A DNA stretch of 64,000 bases, taken from assembly GCF_947491795.1 (NCBI RefSeq), contig NZ_CANLKW010000005.1, forward strand, positions 124,001-188,000, given 5' to 3'. Shown in pieces: positions 1-7,716 of this stretch (its first letter is position 1; each line of letters opens with the position of its first letter). A program made the translations under genes and the position numbers. The notes under the pieces were generated by a model. That model saw only the letters and a list, made by a program, of their open reading frames with translations, was not told the origin of the DNA and did not search any database. The stretch comes from an uncultured Roseobacter sp. Lineage in GTDB: Bacteria > Pseudomonadota > Alphaproteobacteria > Rhodobacterales > Rhodobacteraceae.

Positions 1-1350
1 GCATTGCTGGGCTGGGCATTCGGTGCGGGCTATTTTGCTCTGGCGCTGCACTGGATCACAGAGCCCTTTCAGGTTGATGCAGCCCGGCACGGCTGGATGG
101 CCCCCTTTGCCCTTGTGTTTCTGAGCGCGGGTCTGGGACTTTTCTGGGCGATGGCCTTCTGGGGCGCGCGGAAACTCTCCGCCCGCACGTGGCCGCTGGT
201 GTTCACCTGGACAGCCGCCGAGCTGGCCCGCGCCTATATTTTCACAGGGTTTCCCTGGGCCACGCCTTCGCAGGCGCTGGTCGGGGTGCTGGCCGGGCAG
301 GGGTTCGCCCTGGTGGGCCCTTATGGCATGATGCTGTGGCTCATGGCGTCTGCCTGGGCGCTGTCGTTGCCGGAACTGTTCCGGGGGCGTGTGGCCCTGC
401 GGACCGTTCAGGGAGGGGCGATTGCCGCGGCTTTCCTGCTGCTCCTTGTGCCGCCGGGTGCGGCACCTCCGGTCATGACAGGGCACTATGTGCGCCTGGT
501 GCAGCCCAATGCCGAACAGCACCTGAAATGGCAGCCAGACCATGTCCGCATTTTCTATGAACGCCAGCTTGCTCTGACAGCCCGCCCGGCGGCCCCCGGC
601 ACGCCGTCACCGGCGCTGGTGGTCTGGCCTGAAACAGCCGTGCCCTGGCGGCTGCGCGATGCGGCACCTGTGTTTGAACAGATCCGCGCGGTGACGCAGG
701 CGCAGGTGGCTCTTGGCATTCTGCGCGATGACGGGCAGCGGCTGCGCAATGCGATGGTCGTTTCGGGACCGGAAGGCGGCCAGCAGGTTTACGACAAACA
801 TCACCTTGTGCCCTTTGGCGAATACATGCCGCTGTCGCCTCTGGCGGACTGGATCGGGCTGACAGCGCTGGCCGCAACCGGGATCGGGTTTGCCCCGGGA
901 CCCGGGCCGGGGCTGCTGGATTTCGGGGACCTTGGCATGGGAATGCCGCTGATCTGCTATGAGGCCGTCTTTGCACATGATGTGAATGCAGCGCCGTCGC
1001 GTCCGGCCTTTTTATTACAGGTGACAAACGACGCCTGGTTTGGCAGTTTTGCCGGGCCGCATCAGCATCTGGCGCAGGCGCGGATGCGGGCTGTGGAACA
1101 GGGGTTGCCGCTGCTGAGGGCTGCAAACACAGGTGTTTCTGCCGTGATTGGTCCGCGGGGCCGGGTCCTTGCGGATTTGCCGCTCGGGGTTGCGGATGCG
1201 CTGGACGCGCCGTTGCCTGCCCCGCTGGCACCGACGCTCTACAGTCGCACGGGCGATTATCCGGTTGTTGTTCTTTTGCTGTCAGCTTTAGCGGTTGTGT
1301 TGCTTTTTCGTGCCGGTGGGCGCGATACGCCACAAAATGCACGGAAATAG
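1..1350 (+). CDS. lnt: Apolipoprotein N-acyltransferase, 5' end cut by window edge
   Basis: This inner-membrane enzyme adds the third acyl chain to the N-terminal cysteine of lipoproteins. The visible 449 codons begin inside the gene, because the frame is open to base 1 and the family is usually about 500 residues, so the first membrane helices are missing. Several hydrophobic segments precede a nitrilase-type periplasmic domain. The expected Glu-Lys-Cys triad is visible as WPETAVPW (Glu at 631-633), DKHHLVPFGEY (Lys near 795) and PLICYEA (Cys at 955-957). A last membrane helix lies at the C-terminus. It is followed by metK after a riboswitch leader. Confidence is high from the motifs and neighbours. 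Confidence 0.95.
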   Translation, partial: ALLGWAFGAGYFALALHWITEPFQVDAARHGWMAPFALVFLSAGLGLFWAMAFWGARKLSARTWPLVFTWTAAELARAYIFTGFPWATPSQALVGVLAGQGFALVGPYGMMLWLMASAWALSLPELFRGRVALRTVQGGAIAAAFLLLLVPPGAAPPVMTGHYVRLVQPNAEQHLKWQPDHVRIFYERQLALTARPAAPGTPSPALVVWPETAVPWRLRDAAPVFEQIRAVTQAQVALGILRDDGQRLRNAMVVSGPEGGQQVYDKHHLVPFGEYMPLSPLADWIGLTALAATGIGFAPGPGPGLLDFGDLGMGMPLICYEAVFAHDVNAAPSRPAFLLQVTNDAWFGSFAGPHQHLAQARMRAVEQGLPLLRAANTGVSAVIGPRGRVLADLPLGVADALDAPLPAPLAPTLYSRTGDYPVVVLLLSALAVVLLFRAGGRDTPQNARK

Positions 1351-1390
1351 CAATTGACCCCGGCGGGTCCTGCACGTAGGCACATCCGGA

Positions 1391-1437
1391 CGCGCCCAAC
1401 GGCTTCCTGACGGGCTGCGATTTGATCATTGGAGCGT
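1391..1437 (+). promoter_or_regulatory. SAM/SAH riboswitch in the metK leader
   Basis: A hairpin is formed by CGC-GCCC (1391-1397) with GGGC-T-GCG (1412-1419), with one bulged base. The loop between them carries the sequence AACGGCTTCCTGAC. A following ATTGGAGCG (1428-1436) contains the GGAG ribosome binding site of metK and can pair with GCTTCC of the loop as an H-type pseudoknot. The loop and the ATTGGAGC tail match my recollection of the SAM/SAH riboswitch class described upstream of metK in Rhodobacterales. Ligand binding is expected to hide the ribosome binding site and lower MetK synthesis. A covariance-model search would settle it. Confidence 0.85.
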
Positions 1438-1440
1438 ATC

Positions 1441-2622
1441 ATGTCCAGACAGAACTATGTATTCACCTCGGAATCCGTGTCCGAAGGTCACCCTGACAAA
1501 GTGTGTGACCGTATCTCTGATGCGGTGCTCGACGCTTTTCTGAGTGAAGAACCCGAAGCGCGGGTTGCTGCGGAAACCTTCGCAACCACCAACCGGGTGG
1601 TCATCGGGGGTGAGGTGGGGCTCTCGGACAAGGAGCGCCTGCACGAATACATGGGCCGTATCGAGGATATCGCGCGGGCCTGTATCCGCGATATCGGTTA
1701 CGAGCAGGACAAATTCCACCACGCAACCTGTGAAATTACCAATCTGCTGCATGAACAGTCGGCACATATTGCGCAGGGTGTGGATTCTGCAGCTGACAAG
1801 GACGAGGGCGCGGGCGATCAGGGCATTATGTTTGGCTTTGCGACGCGCGAGACGCCTGAACTCATGCCCGCACCGATCCACTATGCGCATGCGATTCTGC
1901 GGCGTCTCGCTGAAGTGCGCAAGAATGGCACCGAGCCCACGCTGCGGCCGGATGCCAAGAGCCAGCTGTCGGTCCGGTATGAAAACGGGGTGCCTGTTGG
2001 CGTCAGCTCCATTGTTCTGTCCACGCAGCATGCGGATGAAAGCCAGACGTCGGATGATATCCGCGCCATAGTTGAGCCTTATATCCGCGATGTGCTGCCG
2101 GACGGCTGGATCAGCCCGGATACGGAATGGTGGGTAAACCCGACGGGCACTTTTGTGATCGGCGGACCGGACGGGGACGCGGGCCTGACGGGGCGCAAAA
2201 TCATCGTTGATACCTATGGCGGGGCCGCACCGCATGGCGGTGGCGCATTCTCCGGCAAAGACCCGACCAAAGTGGACCGGTCGGCTGCCTATGTCGCACG
2301 TTATCTGGCCAAAAACGTTGTTGCCTCGGGCATGGCAGAAAAATGCACAATCCAGCTCAGCTATGCGATCGGGGTTTCCAAACCGCTGTCGATCTACTGC
2401 GACACCTTTGGCACCGGCGACGTTGCAGACCACGCCATTGAAAAGGCCATCGGCCAGGTGATCGACCTGACACCCCGCGGCATCCGCGAGCATCTGCAAC
2501 TGAACCGTCCGATCTATGCGCGGACCGCAGCCTATGGTCACTTTGGCCGGGCTCCTGAAGCAGATGGCGGGTTCAGCTGGGAGAAAACAGATCTGGTGGA
2601 CGCGCTGAAAGCGGCCGTCTGA
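1441..2622 (+). CDS. metK: S-adenosylmethionine synthetase
   Basis: MetK makes S-adenosylmethionine from methionine and ATP in the cytosol. The 393-residue product has normal length and shows HPDKVCD near residue 17 (substrate and Mg binding), GAGDQGIMFG near 122 and GGGAFSGKDPTKVDRS near 264 (phosphate and potassium site). I chose the ATG at 1441; it lies 6 bases after the GGAG that forms part of the riboswitch pseudoknot, so initiation is probably under direct SAM feedback. The next gene, trmB, is a SAM user about 120 bases downstream. Confidence 0.97.
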   Translation: MSRQNYVFTSESVSEGHPDKVCDRISDAVLDAFLSEEPEARVAAETFATTNRVVIGGEVGLSDKERLHEYMGRIEDIARACIRDIGYEQDKFHHATCEITNLLHEQSAHIAQGVDSAADKDEGAGDQGIMFGFATRETPELMPAPIHYAHAILRRLAEVRKNGTEPTLRPDAKSQLSVRYENGVPVGVSSIVLSTQHADESQTSDDIRAIVEPYIRDVLPDGWISPDTEWWVNPTGTFVIGGPDGDAGLTGRKIIVDTYGGAAPHGGGAFSGKDPTKVDRSAAYVARYLAKNVVASGMAEKCTIQLSYAIGVSKPLSIYCDTFGTGDVADHAIEKAIGQVIDLTPRGIREHLQLNRPIYARTAAYGHFGRAPEADGGFSWEKTDLVDALKAAV

Positions 2623-2655
2623 TCCGACGGCGCAGCTGCGCTGCACGACATTTCT

Positions 2656-2682
2656 CCTGTCTTTGCCTCTGGCGCAGACAGG
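2656..2682 (+). other. Hairpin between metK and trmB
   Basis: CCTGTCT (2656-2662) and AGACAGG (2676-2682) form a 7-bp stem. It is followed directly by a second G+C-rich inverted repeat, CCGCC...GGCGG (about 2687-2705). There is no T-run, so this is not a normal intrinsic terminator. It could shape mRNA stability or processing between the two genes. Confidence 0.35.
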
Positions 2683-2745
2683 ATGCCGCCGGGCAGCAGC
2701 GGCGGATGTGTTGCAGCGCGTGCGCACCAGCGGTAAAGGGCGCTT

Positions 2746-3450
2746 ATGACCCAGTCCTCTCAACGCCCGCATCGGAATTTTTATGGCCGCCTTAAAGGCA
2801 AGGCGCTGAAACAGTCGCAGCGCCGCTATCTGGAGGAAGACCTCGGGTCGCTGTCGCCCGGCCCGGTGAGCTGGGAGGACAACCCCGAGCGGACTGTTCT
2901 TGACACAGAGGCTTTGTTTGGCGGGCGTCCGGTCTGGCTGGAAATCGGGTTTGGCGGCGGCGAGCATATGGTGCATCAGGCCGCACAGAACCCTGACGTG
3001 GGCATCATCGGTGCCGAACCCTATATCAACGGCGTCGCGATGCTGCTGGGTAAAATCCGCCGCGCTCAGGTCGACAATGTGGCCGTGCACCCCGGCGATG
3101 CGCGTGATCTGATGGATGTCCTGCCCGCACAATCAGTGGACCGCGCCTTTCTGCTCTATCCGGATCCCTGGCCAAAATCGCGTCATCATCGCCGCCGGTT
3201 TGTCACAGCGGAACACCTTGAGCCACTGGCATGCTGTCTGCGTCCGGGCAGCATTTTCCGGGTGGCGACGGATATCGAAGACTATGTGCGTCAGACACTG
3301 GAGCAGGTGCCGCGCTGTGGGTTTGAATGGCTGGCAGAGCACCCGCAAGACTGGCGAACCCCCTGGGACGACTGGATTTCGACACGCTATGAGCAAAAGG
3401 CCATCCGCGAGGGGCGCCGCCCGCATTACCTGACCTTTCGCAGGACCTGA
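2746..3450 (+). CDS. trmB: tRNA (guanine-N7-)-methyltransferase
   Basis: TrmB methylates N7 of guanosine 46 in the tRNA variable loop using SAM. The 234-residue protein has the SAM-binding motif EIGFGGGEHM (about residues 66-75) and the family motif LLYPDPWPKSRHHRRRF (about 136-152), with the DPWPK catalytic stretch intact. An ATG at 2746 opens the frame. It follows metK, the source of its cofactor, and precedes aroA on the same strand; this order is familiar from roseobacters. Nothing unusual was seen. Confidence 0.95.
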   Translation: MTQSSQRPHRNFYGRLKGKALKQSQRRYLEEDLGSLSPGPVSWEDNPERTVLDTEALFGGRPVWLEIGFGGGEHMVHQAAQNPDVGIIGAEPYINGVAMLLGKIRRAQVDNVAVHPGDARDLMDVLPAQSVDRAFLLYPDPWPKSRHHRRRFVTAEHLEPLACCLRPGSIFRVATDIEDYVRQTLEQVPRCGFEWLAEHPQDWRTPWDDWISTRYEQKAIREGRRPHYLTFRRT

Positions 3451-3537
3451 CACAGCCGAAGTGACAACGGGCTGGACCCTGCGGAACCGAGGCGCTAAGC
3501 CACCCAGGAAACACGACCCACAAGCGGAAACCTGATC

Positions 3538-4899
3538 ATGTCCAGCCACGGCGCCCCCATCCCGATGACCTCACGCCCCTGCGGCCCGCTGAAGGGGGAG
3601 GCGCGCGTGCCCGGGGATAAATCGATCTCGCACCGGTCGCTGATCCTGGGGGCGATGTGCATCGGCGAGACGGAAATCACCGGTTTGCTGGAAGGGCAGG
3701 ATGTGCTCGACACTGCGCGGGCCATGCGGGCCTTTGGTGCGGAAGTGACAGATCATGGCGGTGGCACCTGGACAGTGTCCGGGGTGGGCACGGGCGGCTT
3801 TGCCGAGCCGGAACAGGTCATCGACTGCGGCAATTCAGGCACCGGTGTGCGGCTGATCATGGGCGCAATGGCGACCTGCGATATCTCGGCGACCTTTACA
3901 GGCGATGCCTCGCTCAACGGGCGACCGATGGCGCGCGTGACCGATCCGCTGGACCTTTTCGGCACCCGGGCGTACGGACGTTCGGGAGGGCGGCTGCCGA
4001 TGACGGTCGTTGGCGCAGCAGACCCGGTGCCGGTTGAATATACCGTGCCTGTGCCATCCGCCCAGGTAAAGTCTGCCGTCCTGCTGGCGGGCCTGAATGC
4101 GCCGGGCCAGACCGTTGTGACAGAGACCGAGGCGACACGGGATCACACGGAGCGTATGCTGGCCGGGTTCGGTGCGGAGATCGCGACCGAAGTAACCGAT
4201 GCCGGGCGGGTCATCACGCTGACCGGTCAGCCGGAGCTGAAAGCCCAGAAAATTGCCGTACCGCGTGATCCGTCGTCAGCGGCCTTTCCTGTCTGTGCGG
4301 CGCTGATCGTGCCTGGCTCGGATGTTCTGGTGCCGGGCATCGGCCTCAATCCGACGCGCGCGGGGCTTTTTACCACGCTGCGCGACATGGGGGCTGATCT
4401 GAGCTATGAAAACGAACGGATCGAGGGCGGTGAGCCCGTGGCCGATCTGCGCGCACGTTTCTCGCCGGACCTGAAGGGCATCGAGGTGCCCGAGGACCGG
4501 GCGGCCAGTATGATCGACGAATATCCGGTGCTGTCGGTGGTTGCGGCTTTTGCCAGCGGCGAAACTGTCATGCGCGGTGTCCGGGAACTTCGGGTCAAGG
4601 AAAGCGACCGTATCGACGCGATGGCCACGGGTCTGCGCGCGAACGGCATCACTGTGGAAGACGGGCCGGACTGGTGGATTGTCACGGGTCTGGGGCATGG
4701 CAACGTGCCGGGCGGTGCGGTGTGTGCCAGCCACCTGGATCACCGCATCGCGATGTCGTTCCTCATCCTGGGCATGGCGGCAACAAAACCGGTCAGCGTG
4801 GATGACGGCGGGCCGATTGCGACGTCCTTCCCGGTGTTTGAGCCCCTGATGACAGACCTTGGCGCACAGCTGGTCCGCGACAACCAACCCTCGGGCTGA
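3538..4899 (+). CDS. aroA: 3-phosphoshikimate 1-carboxyvinyltransferase (EPSP synthase, class II)
   Basis: AroA joins shikimate 3-phosphate and PEP in the chorismate pathway. The 453-residue protein has GDKSISHRS (26-34), NSGTGVRL (99-106), LRVKESDR near 351 and THLDHRIAMSF-like sequence near the C-terminus. Much of the sequence resembles the Agrobacterium CP4 class II enzyme. At the place where CP4 has its glyphosate-tolerance alanine, this protein has Gly101, so I would expect a sensitive enzyme; that is inference. The start is ATG 3538; an in-frame ATG at 3565 also keeps all motifs. The cmk start lies 5 bases after the stop, so the two are probably cotranscribed. Confidence 0.96.
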   Translation: MSSHGAPIPMTSRPCGPLKGEARVPGDKSISHRSLILGAMCIGETEITGLLEGQDVLDTARAMRAFGAEVTDHGGGTWTVSGVGTGGFAEPEQVIDCGNSGTGVRLIMGAMATCDISATFTGDASLNGRPMARVTDPLDLFGTRAYGRSGGRLPMTVVGAADPVPVEYTVPVPSAQVKSAVLLAGLNAPGQTVVTETEATRDHTERMLAGFGAEIATEVTDAGRVITLTGQPELKAQKIAVPRDPSSAAFPVCAALIVPGSDVLVPGIGLNPTRAGLFTTLRDMGADLSYENERIEGGEPVADLRARFSPDLKGIEVPEDRAASMIDEYPVLSVVAAFASGETVMRGVRELRVKESDRIDAMATGLRANGITVEDGPDWWIVTGLGHGNVPGGAVCASHLDHRIAMSFLILGMAATKPVSVDDGGPIATSFPVFEPLMTDLGAQLVRDNQPSG

Positions 4900-4904
4900 G
4901 CCGC

Positions 4905-5522
4905 GTGACTGAGCCCTTCACCATCGCTATCGACGGACCGGCAGCGGCCGGTAAGGGGACGATCTCGCGTGCTGTGGCCGCGCATTTCAACTGCGCGCAT
5001 CTGGACACCGGGCTGCTCTACCGCGCAGTCGGTGCCAAAATGCTGCTGGGCCAGGACCCGGCGGATGCGGCGCGTGGCCTGACGGCGGCAGATACCCAGG
5101 GGGCCGGTCTGCGCTCGCCAGAGGTCGCTCAGGCCGCCAGCCGGGTGGCCGTGCTGCCAGAGGTGCGCGCGGCGCTGCTGGACTTTCAGCGCAGCTTTGC
5201 CCGGCGCGCAGGGGGGGCCGTGCTGGACGGGCGCGACATTGGCACGGTGATCTGCCCCCAGGCAGAGGTGAAGCTTTTCGTGACGGCCAGCGCAGAAGTG
5301 CGGGCGCAAAGACGGTATGCTGAGCTGGTGGCCGGGGGGAGCGAAGTCAGCCCTGCACAGGTGCTGGCCGATGTCCGCGAGCGTGACGCCCGCGACCGGG
5401 ACCGGGCTGCCGCCCCGCTGAAACCCGCGCCGGATGCTGTGACAATCGATACCTCGGACATGACGATCGACCAGGCCGTCACCCGGGCCATCGGGGCCGT
5501 GGAGCGGGCGCGAACAGGCTAG
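4905..5522 (+). CDS. cmk: Cytidylate kinase
   Basis: Cmk phosphorylates CMP and dCMP with ATP. The 205-residue protein carries the P-loop DGPAAAGKGT (about residues 10-19), the substrate-binding LDTGLLYRAVG (about 33-43) and the DGRDIGTV stretch near residue 107. The frame opens with GTG at 4905, five bases behind aroA, and no better start exists. In many proteobacteria cmk lies directly before rpsA. Here three unrelated genes separate them, two of them inverted, which suggests an insertion or rearrangement within the ancestral aroA-cmk-rpsA order. Its stop overlaps the convergent next gene by 4 bases. Confidence 0.95.
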   Translation: MTEPFTIAIDGPAAAGKGTISRAVAAHFNCAHLDTGLLYRAVGAKMLLGQDPADAARGLTAADTQGAGLRSPEVAQAASRVAVLPEVRAALLDFQRSFARRAGGAVLDGRDIGTVICPQAEVKLFVTASAEVRAQRRYAELVAGGSEVSPAQVLADVRERDARDRDRAAAPLKPAPDAVTIDTSDMTIDQAVTRAIGAVERARTG

Positions 5523-6205
5523 ACCTGTCCGCTGCGTTCGGCGTTTGCAGCAATGATCTTGCGCCGCAGATCGCGCGCAATACCAACATCCAGCGCGCCG
5601 GACACCTGCGGGTCGGTATCCTGCAGAACCCGCAGTTTCTCGGACGAGATAATCCAGTAGTGCGAGGGCTCGGCGACGATGGCGGTGGCCGATGCCGGTT
5701 CCTCGGCCAGAATGGACATTTCTCCGACGAAATTGCCCGGACCACAGGTGCCCACCAGAACATCCGAGCACAGAATATCAACGCGGCCCGTGACCAGATA
5801 GACCACATAGGGCACCGGATCGCCTTCGGTCGTCAGAACCGTTCCCGGGGCGCCGTCGACCCACCGGCCAAGATTGAGCAGGCGTTTGGCATCTTTTTTT
5901 GACACGCCGCGCAGGCGGGAGGAAACGAATTTTTGCTCGTAGGGGGTAAACCTGACCCGCCTTTCGCTGAACCACTCGCGCGAGATCTGCACGATATTGA
6001 CCAGCACCAGCAGGGATTCCCAGAACACGCCAACGGGGTCTTTGAGCCAGATCGTATCATAGGCAATTGCCACAAATGCAGAGGCGATCACCAGAATCCG
6101 AAGATAGGTAATGGATCGCATCAACATCGAAACCACAAGCAGCAGATAGGACAGATGTCCGACCAGACCGCCGGTGGAAAAGGCGGATTCTACAGTAAGT
6201 TCCAG
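5519..6205 (-). CDS. Cyclic-nucleotide-binding domain membrane protein, probable CTG start
   Basis: The N-terminal third has hydrophobic helices (LSYLLLVVSMLM, then LRILVIASAFVAIAY and a third near FWESLLVLVNIV). The C-terminal half is a cyclic-nucleotide-binding (CRP-like) beta-barrel with TEGDPVPYVVYLVTGRVDI and GPGNFVGEMSIL, and no DNA-binding helix. The layout recalls Popeye-like membrane sensors. The first standard start is GTG at 6136, but it would cut the first membrane helix. In frame upstream lies CTG at 6203-6205, six bases after AAAAGGGGG, giving 228 residues and a protein-like N-terminus. No ATG, GTG or TTG occurs between there and the upstream stop. Ligand and output are unknown. 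Confidence 0.75.
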   Translation of the reverse strand: MELTVESAFSTGGLVGHLSYLLLVVSMLMRSITYLRILVIASAFVAIAYDTIWLKDPVGVFWESLLVLVNIVQISREWFSERRVRFTPYEQKFVSSRLRGVSKKDAKRLLNLGRWVDGAPGTVLTTEGDPVPYVVYLVTGRVDILCSDVLVGTCGPGNFVGEMSILAEEPASATAIVAEPSHYWIISSEKLRVLQDTDPQVSGALDVGIARDLRRKIIAANAERSGQV

Positions 6206-6358
6206 ATATTGCCCCCTTTTCTCTGCCCGGTGACCATAACGCGGGTTCCCTGCCAGCGCCAGCGCCCTGAAGGTGTTTCAGTCCGTTCACCAAAGGGTGC
6301 ATGGATAATGAAACGCCGGCGGCCTAGCTTTGGGGGTAACTCTTTGAGGATGCCCACG

Positions 6359-6910
6359 ATGAAGAAACTGCTGATCACACTGACCCTGGTCCTTGGCGCA
6401 ACTGCCCTGACGGCACAGGAGGCCACGCCGCCGTCTGATCCGCCCCAACAGGCCGCAGAGCCGCCGATGACGCTGTCGCGTCTGGCACAGATTATCCTGA
6501 CGATTGATCCTGAGGCGCAGGCGCACGGACCGGCGATGGAATTCACGGTTCAGGACATACCGGTCATTGTCATTGCGGATGTGCGCGCGGACAGAATGCG
6601 GGCGATGATCCCGATCCGCGCGGCCGACGGTCTGGAGCCGGAGGAACTGATGCGGCTGATGCAGGCCAATTTCGACAGTGCCCTGGATGCGCGTTATGCC
6701 GTGGCGCAGGGACGGCTCTGGGGGGTGTTCATCCATCCCCTGTCGCCGCTGGAGCAGGACCAGTTCCTGTCCGGTCTGGCGCAGACGGTGAATGTGGCGC
6801 GCACCTATGGCCAGACCTATTCGGGGGGCGCCAATATCTTTGGTGGCGGCGATTCCAATGGCATCTATCAGAATCTGCTGGACACACTGCGCCAGGGCCA
6901 AGAGCTGTAA
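6359..6910 (+). CDS. Secreted protein of unknown function, YbjN-like fold possible
   Basis: The 183-residue product starts at ATG 6359, nine bases after GAGG; an in-frame ATG at 6350 is less well placed. Residues 1-20 form a clear Sec signal peptide (MKKLLITLTLVLGATALTA), followed by a proline-rich linker. The mature part is acidic, with a DIPVIVIADVRADRMRAMIPI strand pattern and a helical LEPEELMRLMQANFDSALDARYAV stretch that faintly resembles YbjN-type sensory-transduction folds. A glycine-rich segment lies near the C-terminus. I do not recognise a precise family, so the product is best called a conserved periplasmic protein of Roseobacter type. Confidence 0.75.
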   Translation: MKKLLITLTLVLGATALTAQEATPPSDPPQQAAEPPMTLSRLAQIILTIDPEAQAHGPAMEFTVQDIPVIVIADVRADRMRAMIPIRAADGLEPEELMRLMQANFDSALDARYAVAQGRLWGVFIHPLSPLEQDQFLSGLAQTVNVARTYGQTYSGGANIFGGGDSNGIYQNLLDTLRQGQEL

Positions 6911-6918
6911 AACGCCAT

Positions 6919-7350
6919 TCAGGCCACGCTGTAGCGGTGCTGGAGCAGTGAAGCGTTTGTGGACAGGAGGCTGATCAGTTCAAACGGATCGGTTTCGACG
7001 AGTTCCCGGGTGCTGGAACAGGTTTTTCCGAGCAGGTCAGAGAGGGTCAGCGTGGTACTTTCCACCAGCGCCATGTCCCAACCGTCAAAGAAACGCCGTT
7101 CGGAAGGGCCATAGGACAGGATCGAAAAATCCCGGTGCAGGGCGTTCCGGCGTATTTTGTCCACTGTCACACCAAGCTCAAAGGCGGGCCCTTCGAGGTA
7201 CTGCAGAACAACCCTGTCTTCGATGTGCAGAAAGCCGGTGATATCATGAAGGTGATTGTTGCGCTGGCTGACGTCGAGCAGCGCATTCAGCGACCTGTAC
7301 CCCATGTCGCTGTTGAATTCTGACGCATACAGCACGTAATTCAGCTGCAT
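6919..7350 (-). CDS. BLUF-domain blue-light photoreceptor
   Basis: This 143-residue protein is almost only a BLUF domain, which senses blue light through FAD. Residues expected to contact the flavin are present: Tyr8 (in NYVLYASE), Asn32 (in RNNHLHDITG), Gln50 (in VLQYLEG), and the GWDMAL motif with Trp91 and Met93. The start is ATG 7348-7350 with GGGGAAG five bases upstream; longer readings lack a ribosome binding site. No output domain is fused, so it must act through a partner protein, as short BLUF proteins usually do. It is divergent from rpsA and convergent with the secreted protein at 6359. Confidence 0.9.
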   Translation of the reverse strand: MQLNYVLYASEFNSDMGYRSLNALLDVSQRNNHLHDITGFLHIEDRVVLQYLEGPAFELGVTVDKIRRNALHRDFSILSYGPSERRFFDGWDMALVESTTLTLSDLLGKTCSSTRELVETDPFELISLLSTNASLLQHRYSVA

Positions 7351-7716
7351 ATATCTTCCCCTTGTGCGCACAGAAATGCGGCACGCGTCGTTTGTGTCAA
7401 GTGTTTCTCGCAGAATGTGATCGGTCGCAGGGGGCTGGTTGCCCCCCCGCGCGCGGGCTTTCGCATGATCCCGGCAGACCCCGAAAGGCGTGCCCGGGTG
7501 CCGGCAACGGACTGCCGGAACAGCGCATAAAGGCTTGCAGACCGCAGCATTTGCGCCTATACGCGCCCTCGTCAAGGCGGGGAAAACACCGTGAGCATGA
7601 GCAGGGTCGGTTCAGCCGGCCCTTCTTTGTTCCTTGCCGAGACCAACTGAAACCCCAAAGACCGGCGGAGACAACCGCACGGCCGGAAACAAACCAAGTT
7701 AGGAAAACGACGCCAC
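7351..7716 (+). other. 366-base gap: rpsA promoter and leader
   Basis: No gene is seen here. The left part holds the ribosome binding site of the divergent BLUF gene. The right part holds a vegetative promoter (7535-7563) and a leader of about 145 bases for rpsA. In the leader, CCGGC and GCCGG near 7659-7684 can form a stem ahead of the start codon. Such long leaders are common for S1 because the protein represses its own mRNA, but I did not identify a known motif. Confidence 0.5.
7535..7563 (+). promoter_or_regulatory. Probable vegetative promoter of rpsA
   Basis: TTGCAG (7535-7540) and TATACG (7558-7563) are spaced by 17 bases and followed by a G+C-rich discriminator (CGCCC). The same CTATACGCGC core occurs upstream of rplY in this window, which suits stringently controlled ribosomal genes. 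It is a match by eye, not a measured start site. Confidence 0.5.

Noticed and set aside
1351..1440. SAM-II riboswitch before metK
   Set aside because: The loop and tail sequence fit the SAM/SAH class better, and the element is shorter than SAM-II with the ribosome binding site itself in the pseudoknot.
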